Positions 34,892 through 45,984 of a DNA stretch of 64,000 nt are shown piece by piece. Every line of letters begins with the position of its first letter. The first letter of the stretch is position 1. A program made the translations under genes and the position numbers. Where the stretch lies: NCBI GenBank assembly GCA_002917075.1, contig NTMA01000058.1:1-64000 (forward strand), given 5' to 3'. Origin of the DNA: Hawksworthiomyces lignivorus (Eukaryota > Ascomycota > Sordariomycetes > Ophiostomatales > Ophiostomataceae). A model generated the notes under the pieces. The model had not been told where the DNA came from. It did not search any database and saw only the letters and a program-made list of their open reading frames with translations.

Positions 34892-36975
34892 ATGTCTCGG
34901 AATATCCGACGCAAGGCTGCTGCCCCGCCTAAGAGCAAGCGCCGGCGGGGCTCGGACTCTTCTTCTTCCCTCGATCTCTCCTCTGATGGCGGATACTCTG
35001 CCCTCGACGATGTCAGCGACTCTGAGGACGACGACGAGGATGGGGTCTTTGCGGCCGAGGAGAAGGCTATCATTAAGGACGTGACCAAAGCTCGCAATGT
35101 CCGCTCTCCTCGGCCTGCCGACCAGAATGAAGAGGCTGCTGTTGAAGTTGACGATGATGATGAGGAGGAGGACAGCAGTGAAGATGAGCTGGACGAATTA
35201 GACGACAATGATTTTCTTGTCGGTGGTGATGATGAAGATCAAGACGTAGATGATGCGAGCGACGAGGCAGAAAATACTGGTGCTTTGGATGATGCCGCCA
35301 GCTGGAACGGCGTCTCTGAATCGGACGCGAACCACAATGGCAATACTTCTGAGCCGCAGTCGTCTCCCATCAAACGCCAGGTGCGCTTTGCCGGCATCCC
35401 GGACAGCGACAGCGACTCGACGACTACGGAAACGTCGGAAATCGCTGCAGAGTTCTTCCCCGACATTTTTGTCGAGCAGAGCTCGCTGGATCCGGCGTTC
35501 CGCCGCGAGATCGAAGACGAGTCCGACTCATCTGTCAGCTCGTCTTTCTGGGACTATGCATCTGGCTATGATCACAACAGCGCTAGCGTCGCTGATATGC
35601 CATTTTCCGAGGACGACCTCGTTGCAGCTGCAGTCGCAGGCCTCGTATCAGACCCCTCCACCCCTGTTCCTGCTACTACGGAAGAGGAAGAGGGGGGCCA
35701 GGACCTGGACGGCTACGAAAGTGAGTTTGGCTGTTTCCCTAATAGGCGTCGTATTTGCCTTTATTGTTCTGTCGTCTCTTGGATATTTGTATTGCGTGTG
35801 CTCTCTAGTCGACGTTCCTCCAGTGCTAATAAGCTGCTGCAGCCGACGGCGACACCACAGAAGACGATGAGCCTGAGCCCCTGCCGCTCCGGCGCAAGGC
35901 TCGTCGTGTCCAGTCCGTCGACAGCGACTCCGCTGGCTCGGACTCGGACAACAACACTCCCGTTCGGTATCGTCGCGGCCATCCTCGCGTGGGCCGCTTT
36001 GCGCTGTCGTCAAAACGTAGAAAGCCGGTTGCCTTTGTGCATCCCGTCACAGGCAAGATGGTTATTTTCACACCTGAGAGCCCGCGTGAATTTGACATTC
36101 TGTCCGATCCTTTCCCTGCTGGCTTCGACCTCCTCACCTCCCAGAGTGACGCTGTCCAGTCGTCCCCGCTGATCGGGAACACCGCTTCAATCATGATGGG
36201 TGCCATGTTCTCGTCGCACACGTTTGGCGACTATGTACATTCCCAAAACGTCGGCCCTGTGGAGGCTTTCTTTCCCACGCTCAGCTCGGATGCCTTTCTC
36301 GGCGAGGACAGCGACTTCTCTGGAGAATTCGTTGATGACGATGACGAGGCAATCCTGCGCATCGAGGATTTCATCCAGTTTGACCGCACCTTGACCGATA
36401 CCACAGAGCCGGTGGACAGCTTGTTCGACGACAAGGCTCTCCTGGCCGTGTCGGAGACCGATGACAACCTCTTTGGCCTCAGCAACCAAGACGACGACGA
36501 CGATGCGACCACGCCGGGTGCTACTCCCCGGCCGACATCCGGCAGCAGACGCCAGTCCTTTGTCGCCGCTAGTTCCATTGGCGTCGGTGACGAAGAGGAG
36601 GAGGGCGACGACCTGCCTCTTCCTCCCCTCATGGCCCACTTCGGCAAGAACTCTGACGCCGTCGGCGCATTCCGCCGCAACCAGATCAACCAGCAGCTGA
36701 TTTACAGCAACAAGGCCACCGCCGACTCCCTTGCCCTCTCGGGCCCCTACATCATGGGCACTCTGCGGGGCATCAAGAGCGGCAGCTTAGAGGCTGTCGC
36801 GACGCCGATCACGCCGCCTCGCCGGCCCAAGCGTGCTTTTGGCGGCGGCGACTACGCGCGGAGCCCGCTCGACCCGGCAATGCAAAAGCGCAAGGCGTCG
36901 GATGTTGTTTCGGATGCCTCTATGAGCCATAAGCGGCAGCGCAGCATTTCTGAAGTCAAGAACATCAGCCTCTAA
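34892..36975 (+). CDS. CRF1/IFH1-like acidic nuclear protein, 2 exons
   Basis: Exon 1 is 34892-35720 and exon 2 is 35843-36975. The 122-bp intron has donor GTGAGT, branch GCTAAT and acceptor CTGCAG, giving 653 residues. The N-terminus is basic (RNIRRKAAAPPKSKRRR, a likely nuclear localisation signal) and is followed by long Asp/Glu/Ser tracts. The central block FWDYASGYD, then DGYETDGDTTEDDEPEPLPL, then RPRVGRF-like sequence and KPVAFVHPVTGKMVIFTP resembles the fungal CRF1/IFH1 region, found in co-regulators that bind forkhead factors at ribosomal-protein genes in yeast. A further conserved-looking stretch (NTASIMMGAMFSSHTFGDYV) and a C-terminal basic Ser-rich tail (HKRQRSISEVKN) follow. The gene model is solid; the family call is moderate. 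Confidence 0.88.
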
Positions 36976-38016
36976 GCGCCTGCCTGCCAACCCACTAAAC
37001 CTTCACGGTCTTTTCATATGCCGTATTTACAAATCTTTATTTTATCTCCTTTGTCTCTTTTATTCTTTTATCTGCTCTGCTTAAATTCATCTGTGTTTGT
37101 ACTTGTTTGATTTTTCATCTTTCAGTTCTCTCATACCAACAAAACCGACCTATTCCCCTAATGGCCTCCGCGATTTCGAGCGAACCGATCTTTTATCTCC
37201 TGACTTTTTTGGATAGAGAAAAAAAAACCCAAAGAGCGGATTATGTTCTATGGCTATGCATTCGGAGGAGGCTTTTTTTTTTCAGCACCTCTTTCGAAGG
37301 GAAAAAAGTTAAGCAGCTACAGTGGCACGGTTTTTGGGCTTCGCTATTAAACCATTTAGATGGTGTCGCAGTCTAGAGGGCCTCGTTAGACACCTATGAC
37401 TTGATGACATGCCTCTGCTTTTGTGTACTATTTTATTCTTTTTTTCATTGCCGGTCGGCTTGTTTTCCTTACCTCTTTCTGCTGTGCCTTTTTACATTTT
37501 ATTGTGCCATTTCCTTTCCCTTCCTTCAACTATTCGGAGGCAACGTCACGAAATACCCGGTGTCAATTACGAAGATGTTCGTAATCGGAGGAAAGGTGTA
37601 TATTTTAGCAGGGATCTGGCATGTCATGACTGGTATGGCTATACCTAGATGACAGAGGGTTTGGGAACAAGACGGAGTATGGGTCCTCGGACTGATTGCT
37701 TATACGGATATGGTTGAACGGGAGGTCAAGCAAAAGTGGTTCTTTTTCTTTTCCATGAGACTTGAGGGAATTTATCTGTACTTCGATGTGCTTTTAAATT
37801 TGATTTGCTATATATGAAATTCAATTTTCTATTTTATTTCATTTTTCTGGTCGATTCTTCTATTCTCTATGTGCTCCTGCTTCCGTTTACCAGCCGTAAC
37901 GCGTTGCTAACCATACCATTTAAGCCCCGGATCTAGGTGCAGGTAGGGCGGTATCTGTATCAGAAACCGAGCCTTTGTTTTCGTCTATACTTTCATTTAT
38001 ATAACTAGGAGCCTGT
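36976..38016. other. Convergent 3' flanks
   Basis: About 1 kb of AT-rich DNA between the stops of the CRF1/IFH1-like gene (+) and the unknown gene (-). No coding sequence is supported. Confidence 0.55.
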
Positions 38017-38994
38017 CTATGATACATCCAGTGTCGGCTCGCCCGTGTGCGGTGAAGAAGTGCGCGTCTGATGAGATATTATGCAGCCCAGAGGGAGGTC
38101 TTGGCCGCTCGGCACTTCTGTGGCTTGCTCTACAACCACTGGCGGTACAGACTCCGTACGGGGATACACAAGGTTGTCGTCAAGACTGCAGGTCATTCGC
38201 CCGGCTAGCGCCCTCCATTTCTCCTCCGGGACCGCGCGGACCAGCACGACCAGCTCCTGGCCGCCGGCCCACTCTCCGTCCTCGAGCGCCTGCTGCAGAT
38301 CCACCTCCCAGAACCCTCCCTTGTGCCCATACACACTGGCGGGCTTCGCCCACTGCCATGCGAGCCGGCGACCCTTGCCCTCCTCCACTGCGTCCCCTGC
38401 CTCGGCCTCCTCTGCCTCTGCCTCGGCCTCCTCCACCGCGTCGCCCACCGCCAGCGGGTCGTCGGCGCTGTCGCTGTAAACTTCAAACGCAAAGAACTGC
38501 AGGTACGTGCCCTCTTCGGCGGCGGGCAGCTGCGAGACGAGGTCGCGCAGCTGCGGGGAAGGCGAGCCGGCAGCAGTGGTCGCGGCGGCAGCAAGCGCAG
38601 TGAGCGCCGCATCTACATCTAGGCCGACGGGGACGCAGACGGTGCCGAGCGCCGCGAAGCCCCGGACGGTCGGCAGACTCTCTGCAGCGCGCAGCTGCAC
38701 CGCGCAGGAGCGCACCCGCGCCGTCGGCGCGTGCCAGCAGTGCAGCCTGGCTGCAGGGCGGGCGCTGCGGTCGGCCTCGACGGCGCTAGCGAGCAGCTCG
38801 TGGCGGTGTGGGCACGCCGCGAGGTTAGCCAGCCGGTGGAAGCTGTCCACTGGCTCTAGCAAGGCTTCCTGTTTTTGTTTTTTGTTTATTCGTCAACAAC
38901 CGTCCGCTGCAGCTCTGGCTTTTCGCGCCGGGAACCTTTGTGGGGACCACAGGTCTCTTACTTGATACGACGGCGGGTCATCAGAGGCCGCCAT
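38017..38994 (-). CDS. Unknown protein with N-terminal PPSY motif, 2 exons
   Basis: Exon 1 is 38994-38962 and exon 2 is 38868-38017. The phase-0 intron of 93 bp has donor GTAAGA and acceptor AACAG, giving 294 residues. The tiny first exon encodes MAASDDPPSYQ, joined to EALLEPVDSFHRLANL. PPSY matches a PY-type motif that could be read by WW-domain (Nedd4/Rsp5) ubiquitin ligases; this is inference only. The rest is Ala- and Glu-rich with WAKPASVYGHKGGFWEVDL as its most structured-looking segment. No signal peptide, membrane segment or known domain is recognised. Codons are GC-ending, which supports a real gene. Confidence 0.75.
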
Positions 38995-39534
38995 TGTGAG
39001 AGAATAATTTAAACTATCACTCAACTATACAGACAACTAAGCACTGTACACAAATATGATTCATGGCATGCATCCACAATTAAATAAGTCTCGAATGGTT
39101 TCACATTTTAAATGGCGAAGAGGTGCATCCGTGTTGTTCGATCTGTGGCTCCCATTTCGTACCTCTTTTCATCTGGAGAGCTTCACTGTACATGAAAAGC
39201 GGAATAAGCAAGGCAGCCGTGTGGCTTGGGGGGGCTACGCTATAACTAACGACAGCGGGAGAAAGGATGCACAGCGTTAAGAGTCACCGGGCTGGAATGG
39301 CTTATCAGAGAGTGCATGCACCCATCTATACTGACCAATGAGCACAAAGTCAGAAGATTCTAGGAGCAGAGGTACAAATATCAGTTAAACACTTTTCACT
39401 TAGAACATTAAAGTATTCTTTAGCCTTCCCCTTCTGCTGCTGTCAGTGTTCGGTATGAGAGTGCTTGTCTTGTTCTCTATCTGGTAGCCAGTTAGCTACA
39501 AATCAAAGTGTGCTTGTGCTTTACGACTAGCTGA
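38995..39534. other. Promoter side of unknown gene, no gene seen
   Basis: AT-rich spacer between the start of the 38.0-39.0 kb gene and the degraded coding remnant that begins at 39535. Confidence 0.5.
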
Positions 39535-40160
39535 TCACGGAGTATAGATGAACAAATACTTGGGCACCGCCTGACAATTGGCGATGCCAGTAGTGCTTAC
39601 AGCGGCCAAATGCCCCTCCTCCCGAGTCCGCTTGATCGCGCAGATCGCCGTCTGGGTGTCGTCCTTGTCCTCGTCTAGCGCCTCGTCCTCATCTTTCTTC
39701 TCTTTCCCTTCCTTCTCGTCGCTGCTGTCGTTTTTGGCAATTCGGCGAAGCACGTCACTGATTGCGGCCGCTGTCGGCTGGGTGCTGCGGCGGCCGTTGA
39801 ATCGATACAGCTCTACGCCCCCGTGAAGCACTTGCGGGAGATCGGACATATTTTCCCGGGCGAGCCGGGAAAACTCGTCACCTTCTTCCCCGGGGGTGGT
39901 CAGGGCGGGCTTGGCCACCTTGGTCAAGAAAAGGCCCAGGTTGGCGGCATCAACCGTCTCATGCTCTGTGGAGTTTTTTGGCTGTCCCTAGTGCGCCCGC
40001 ATGACCCTCATAGGCTATGAGGTCCGCGAGCGTGCCGCTCGCACGCACTGGTATCGTGAGATGTTCCAGGAGTTGTTTGGTCCACTTCTGCCCGAGTCGC
40101 GCTTTGTTCGTTGTAGAATGTACCGTCGGCCTTGAGGATGGCCCACGTCACATTCTGCCG
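39535..40160 (-). pseudogene. Degraded coding remnant of unknown family
   Basis: A GC-rich island in AT-rich DNA. Read on the minus strand it yields protein-like stretches in successive frames: VTWAILKADGTFYN near 40150, then KWTKQLLEHLTIPV and GTLADLIAYEGHAGALGTAK after a frameshift, then a stop. An open frame of 130 codons follows (39927-39535: KVAKPALTTPGEEGDEF, NMSDLPQVLHGGVELYRFNG, an Asp/Glu/Lys-rich tract). The frame change and the internal stop suggest a broken gene. The family is not recognised. A spliced gene with unusual introns remains possible. Confidence 0.4.
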
Positions 40161-40678
40161 CCCCCCCTAGTGGTACTATGCGCCCAATCGCTTGGTGAAG
40201 CGAGTTAAAACCCCAGGTGAACTGTGCAATTATACCTGTGTGACAAGCCTTGGTGCAAGTTGATTCCGTAACTTGACAAGGCCAACGACGTCACATAGGT
40301 ATCTATTAGTATGGAAGGGTTGTTAAAAGCGGCCATCACCATAAGGAGAGCGTTGGCTCGTGCAGCGCAAATCGGTGTCGGCTTAGATGGTTTTTTGGTT
40401 CAAAGACGTTTGATTCCTGTCAGGTTTTGATATGAAAATTGCTTGGATTGGCTTCTATCTAATGGCCAGTTGATCGCAAACTAATCACAGTCATCGCATC
40501 ACCTGCCTGGTCAATTGTTATTTAGTTCAGGCGAAGCAGATTGTTAATTATCAAGGAGAGAAAACTGTGCTTACGGCAATGCGAGGGCTAAGGCCTCTCA
40601 GTGGGAGGTGTGAACAGTACAATATGCACAGTACAAAAATATATTCGTACGGTATAGCCTCGACATCACTAGACATTC

Positions 40679-41276
40679 TCACGAAGGTTTCCCAGTTGAA
40701 CTGTCTCCAAGAGCATCTTGGATAGGGCGTTGCGATAAACTATGACTATGTCGTGTGCGATGGTGAGCTTGTTGGGATATAGAGTCTGGGCCTGGAAGCC
40801 ACAAGTATAGCACGATGGGCGTGCTGAGAAATATGAATAAAACGATGGAGGCTGATACTGCCAGCTGGCAGTATGGTGACCGTATCGTTGTTCGCATTGT
40901 GAAGGTGTGTAGTTAGATATTCGTCTAGTTGAGAATTTTTGGGTTTATATTCTTTATGTTCAACTGCGATCTCGGGTGCTTGGTTGAGATCCATGAGTTT
41001 TGGGTGTCTCAATTCTTCATGAGCACGTTGGTGCAAGTCGCCATCTTGAACTCCGTGATGCTGGATGGCATCATGCAGAAGGTCGACTATGGATTGGGTG
41101 GCTTCAGCCTCGACTGATGGGATGGTTTGCACCGATGCTGTGGCAATAGGCAGGATTTCAATCGGGCCTGGTTCATCAACAGGGCTAGTAGCAGGAACAG
41201 ATTCGACAGGTGCGATGTCTTGGAACGGGGGCAGCGTCGACATGCACTGCACTATCAATCGGGGCCGGATCTTCAC
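40679..41276 (-). pseudogene. Possible frameshifted small membrane protein gene
   Basis: The frame 41276-40746 encodes about 165 residues from MSTLPPFQDIAPVESV (Pro/Glu-rich, then EYKPKNSQLDEYL). The overlapping frame 40897-40679 carries a clear membrane segment, LAVSASIVLFIFLSTPIVLYLW, and a short polar tail. A further stretch, MSDLTHQFQSSGMDRVGYF, lies just upstream on the same strand near 41386. Together these look like one single-pass membrane protein interrupted by a frame change near 40880, or a spliced gene whose introns I cannot place. Family unknown. Confidence 0.3.
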
Positions 41277-43361
41277 ATTTCCCTATGCGTTTTATTGAAC
41301 GTTATCGTTGTGTTCCGAGATGTCGGAGTCAAAGTATCCAACCCTATCCATGCCCGATGATTGAAATTGGTGGGTGAGGTCTGACATGGGAGACTGTCAG
41401 ATGGGCGATGATGAGCGAATAGAAAGAGAAAACGGAGAAAGACAAGAGGAAAGAAAAGATGCTGGTTTTGGTCTCGGTCTTGTGGGAGCTGGTCCTACGT
41501 AAAAAATGCAGAAGTTGCTACCAGGTTGTTAGGTATTATGATGAAATGTTCTTGATTCTCCTTTCTAGGTTCGTGTAAGGCAAGGTGGATTGATTCTACA
41601 CTGCAACCATTGACAATCCCAAGTTCGTATCCCTGATGTAAGTGCGATAGCTATCATCCACAATTTCCGGGTAGGGCGTGAACGGAGACCGCTTCAACTG
41701 TTGGGATTTAACGACAACTTCGTTTTACACCCCGCCTAAGGGTCTGCAGGCCGTGGCATCGATTCAGCCGTGGCATCGATTTAGTGTCAGAGGAACGGTT
41801 AAGAAAAGAGCCAGGGACTGATCCACTGGCAGATTCTCAGGTAGATACGGAGGCATAACTGTCAGACGTAGTGTCCGGTTTTCCATCTCTGTCTCCGTCT
41901 CTAATATGGACAGCTCTAGACATAATAAGATTAACTAACTTGTCCTCATTACAAGAATAAAGACAACGGGAAGAAAATGCAATTTTGGTTTTTAGGGGCT
42001 ATACTTACACTTTATGGTAGCTTTTGCCCAAGTTTTAGAATGTGCTTCGTCTAGATACTCTGGTCCAGCAACTAGAGTAGAAAAGAAGGAGATCTCGCAA
42101 TATAGAGCTCTGTACAAGCTTGTACAAACGCAAAAGGAAACGACGAGCCCTCCTACGATGAGTTCTTGCGTTTGCTGTTACGAGATTGCTTTGTGGACAG
42201 GACACGACCTGAGATATTTTTAGAGCACACAGTAATAGTACGTAACACGCGATTTACTGGTGAATCTTATCCAACTTGACTATTTTATCAGATCTGCTCT
42301 AAATACCCCCCCCCCCCCCCCCCCCTGGACTATGCTCTTGGGTTTCAAGCTCAGACATTATTTCTAAACAAACACGCTCTCACACACAAGAAGGTGGTCT
42401 GCTATCAAGAGGCACTATCAGATATGCTGCGGGAAATTGCGAAGCTCGAGAACGCCCTTCACGAGCATATCAAGTGATGCAACAACCATTTGCACAGTCA
42501 TGAAAAGCATCTTGCTCGACAAAATTATCCATCTATCCTTGTGTGCTACAGAAATAGAGCCAACGAACTGAACACTACCACACGCCAAGGTGAGCAATTT
42601 TGATGAGAAACTCTCTGATTAAGCAATATGCTTGACCGTTGTGTCCGAGGAACAGGACGACTTCAGGTCTGCCATATCTGCTGTCCAGCCTGTGTCGCGC
42701 TAATTTACATTTGCCTCTCTTAATGCAATTGTCGCCATTTCTGACAATAGCTTACACTCCTAATTTTGTGCGCTCAACATTGTCCTTGTGCCTGGGGGCC
42801 ATATAGTCGTGGGGTGTAAGATGCAGCATACGCAATAGCTCATCTGCAAAGAGGCATTTGCCACGCTCTCTACGTCTTTATTTGCAAAGGATCGAGCAAC
42901 GCTGGGTTTATTGATCGATTCTGAAAGCAGAAACGTTCTGCCATCTATTTTTGGACCAGCACCTATAAGAATATGTGAATTACGCTGGCCTACATATCCG
43001 GCGGCGCGTTATTCAGCGACGTAGACACATTTTTGCCTGGAACAAGCTGTTTAATTTGCGGCACACGCGGTCTGCTGCATTGAACAATACAGGTAGTTGA
43101 CCGTATTTGTCGTTTAGGTAAAGGCTACAGCAATATTGGTTCTCCTTGACAGGTGCTGCAGCGAGTCGCTCTGTGCTCCGCCTTTGGTTGGACTGGAACA
43201 CTAGAACCAAAGCAGGAAGCTTCAGCTTGCAGCCGCAAATATTGGCATCCAATCTTCTCGACGCTATTGGTTGAAAGACTATTAGTCACCACTCAGTACA
43301 TGACTATATAAACTTTCTTAGCAGGCTGAACTTCCAACAAATTGGATTCTCCTCTTGAAAC
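41277..43361. other. Intergenic, no gene seen
   Basis: AT-rich, with a 21-bp poly-C tract and scattered short open frames without coding character. Some short protein-like fragments (for example SDMLREIAKLENALHEHIK near 42420-42477) may be relics but cannot be assigned. Confidence 0.5.
42306..42326. repeat. Poly-C tract (21 bp)
   Basis: An uninterrupted C run. The exact length in such tracts is error-prone in assemblies. Confidence 0.9.
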
Positions 43362-43433
43362 GGGGTTATAGTTTAGTGGCTAGAATACTTCGTTGTGGCC
43401 GAAGAGACCCGTGTTCGATTCACGGTAATCCCA
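43362..43433 (+). tRNA. tRNA-His (anticodon GTG), copy 1
   Basis: A 72-nt cloverleaf without intron. Acceptor stem GGGGTTA pairs with TAATCCC, anticodon stem CTTCG/CGAAG encloses loop TTGTGGC (anticodon GTG), T arm is CCGTG-TTCGATT-CACGG, and the discriminator is A. The extra G at position -1 is normally added after transcription. A 34-nt T run about 40 bases downstream supplies ample Pol III termination signal. Confidence 0.96.
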
Positions 43434-43466
43434 GGAGAAACAGAAATGAATTGCCACAATTTTTTT

Positions 43467-43470
<4 letters not shown>

Positions 43471-43504
<34 letters not shown>
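43471..43504 (+). repeat. Poly-T tract (34 bp)
   Basis: A pure T run between the two tRNA-His genes. It is far longer than the 4-6 T residues needed for Pol III termination and may be a polymorphic homopolymer. Confidence 0.85.
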
Positions 43505-43506
<2 letters not shown>

Positions 43507-43652
43507 GCGCTTTTAGCACTATCTGCATAATCTACATAGCTTGCGGTAGTCTAAATTTTTATTTATTTGGACAGTCGTCTCAAACCGACTTGGCTTCCTT
43601 TTTGTGTGGGTTTCGGAGGCGCCAGCACCATGACCTCATCCACCTCTTGAAA

Positions 43653-43724
43653 GGGGCCATGGTTTAGTGGCTAGAATACTTCGTTGTGGCCGAAGAGACC
43701 CGTGTTCGATTCACGGTGGTCCCA
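43653..43724 (+). tRNA. tRNA-His (anticodon GTG), copy 2
   Basis: A 72-nt cloverleaf identical to copy 1 except at five bases: positions 5, 6 and 9 and the partners of 5 and 6 in the acceptor stem (GGGGCCA with TGGTCCC). Pairing is preserved, so both copies should be functional. A T6 run shortly downstream serves as terminator. Confidence 0.96.
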
Positions 43725-45984
43725 CAAGAGAGATGTAGATGCAACGTCTACATCATTTTTTGTCGTGACGCAATCTGCGATCCCCATTTTTTTTTAGAGG
43801 ACCTTTCCTTTCAACGCTCCTTTTTATGCACTGCCCTACTTCTGCATTGCTATGGCCTTTCCTTGATAGAATAAAAATCGTGCAATGGTCTAATTATCTC
43901 ACTGAAGAGTCATCGTAGGGGGAGGTCACGAAGACAGATAGTGCCAGCTCAAACCCACACCGGGACTCGATTCTTAGGGGGGTTTTCTTTTGTGCGCTTC
44001 TACGGCGCGGATACGAGCAAAGCGTGTCTATATAGATTAAGCTTAATTCCAACTAGGGGCTTCTTATAAGAGAAGACCCCAACAGACGCTACGCAATTTG
44101 AAGTCATGTACGCCGTTTGCTTGGCTGTTGGAAATTCCTGCAAAAGGAAATCTTACCTACTGAGAGTTTTCCAAGCGACAGCGCCGCACCACGACTCATG
44201 TGCCAACTGCAGAGGACATGCGCAGCCAATGCAGACCAAGCAGGAGGACACGGCACGCTTCCTCCCTTTGCGTGCGCTGGTCTGCGCAAAAATACAGGGT
44301 GCACGCTGAATGACTCCACTTTCCTGGGTGCGGTGTGATAATTTAGGATGAACGCTCCCTCACCTCTGCCGCATCCGCTGCCGCGGTTCATGACTCTGAC
44401 TCTCATGACCTCTTCACTTGCTCAGCTTGCAGCGCAAGCCCCAAGGTGTGAAAGGAGCATCGAAAGATTGTCCGTTTGTCGTGCCAAATTCCCCCGAGGG
44501 TGGGACACACCTAGTCGGTTTCAGCCCTCCTGATCAGAGTAGAAAAGCAGTCGACGACAATGTCCATTCCCCGTCCAATAATTGGGATGCTGAAGAGGAT
44601 GGTTATCATTTTTGGGGATTCTCCGCCTCTCATATTTCTCCTTCTCCCTCCGCTTCTCCTCTTCGGCAGACCATGTGGCAACAGTAACCTGCCAAAGCCG
44701 TGCTAGGTTGCATGCCAGCCATGGCCTAACCCCGGCGCAACCCCAAAAAAAGATGGAGCCATCACGCGGAGGTGTGTAGAGCTAAGCAACGAAAGTGGAG
44801 GAGAGGGATAAACGAGCGATGGCAGTTGTAGGAGCGAGAGTGACATACATCCAAGAGAGCGGAGGAAGTCAAGGGTTCTTTTTTCAACCCCAAGAAAAAA
44901 AAGATTCGAACATTTCGTCTCCATAATTCAGACGACTCCCGCTGGCCCGCCTATTTTCCGAGCAAACCGAGGAAAAAGAATCAAGGCGTGATGGACCACA
45001 CAACGAGCGAAAAGCACCAAAGAAGCAAGGCGATAAGAGCAGCACGACATATGGTTGAGTAATCCCCAAAGTCGAGCAAACCACGACCCCAGAAACTGCT
45101 TGCTGTTTTTCATGGGGTTCCCCATTTTCCAGTCGTTCAACTTCAGGCTGAATGCGAGTACTACATACAAGAAAAAAAATGGGGATGGCCTGCTGGCAAT
45201 GCTGTCTCTGCTCTCAAATCTCCTTTTGCCGCCTTTTTGCCCTGGCTCACATCTCTCCGCACCATCTCATTATTTCCAGGAAGAGGCTCCACCGGAACTA
45301 CGGCCCCGTGGGACAGCATCCCCAAAGCAGATCGCTACTGCATTGGCTCGTCCCTCCTCTGCTTGTCTTCTGCCTCTCTTCGTAAGCTATTAGCACATCC
45401 CTGTCCCAAAATGACGGACCATCACCGCACGAACAATCAAATCCGCCATCCACAGATTTGTCCGTCTTGGCATTGTCCTCATGTAGTTTCCAGCCACAGT
45501 ATCATGCCAGAGTACATGCTCGTATCTCATAGACGGAAAATCAGAGAGGTAACGGTCACAGAGACAGGTAGCACTGCACATGGGGTGTGCGTGGAGACTG
45601 CTAGCAAGCTATGTATGCAGACACACGAAGACGGCAATCTGATATAAGCTCTTGGGCACTTTATAGACGGTCAGAGAACGGGCACATGGAAATGCTGATT
45701 GCATCTGGCACAACTATATAGTGCGGCCGATCTTGGCGAGCAGATAGAGGCAAATATAGTCTGGCCCGTCTGTCTCCCGCTGCAGTCGTGATTAATTTAT
45801 TCATTTCTTATATTGGATCTCAATTTCTTTCTTTTTTCCCTTTTTCCTGTTTGAACTTTCTGTTCAAGCTTGTCATATTTTATGTGTGCTGTCGTCCGAT
45901 AGCAATTGCATCCTTCTGACCTTCATCGACGCGAGACAGTAAAAGCACCATCCAGCAAGGGAATTCAATATCCAATCTCACAGA
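43725..45984. other. Intergenic, MFS permease promoter side
   Basis: No gene is supported. The final 200 bases before 45985 are pyrimidine-rich with AT stretches, as expected for a fungal promoter/5' UTR. Confidence 0.5.
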
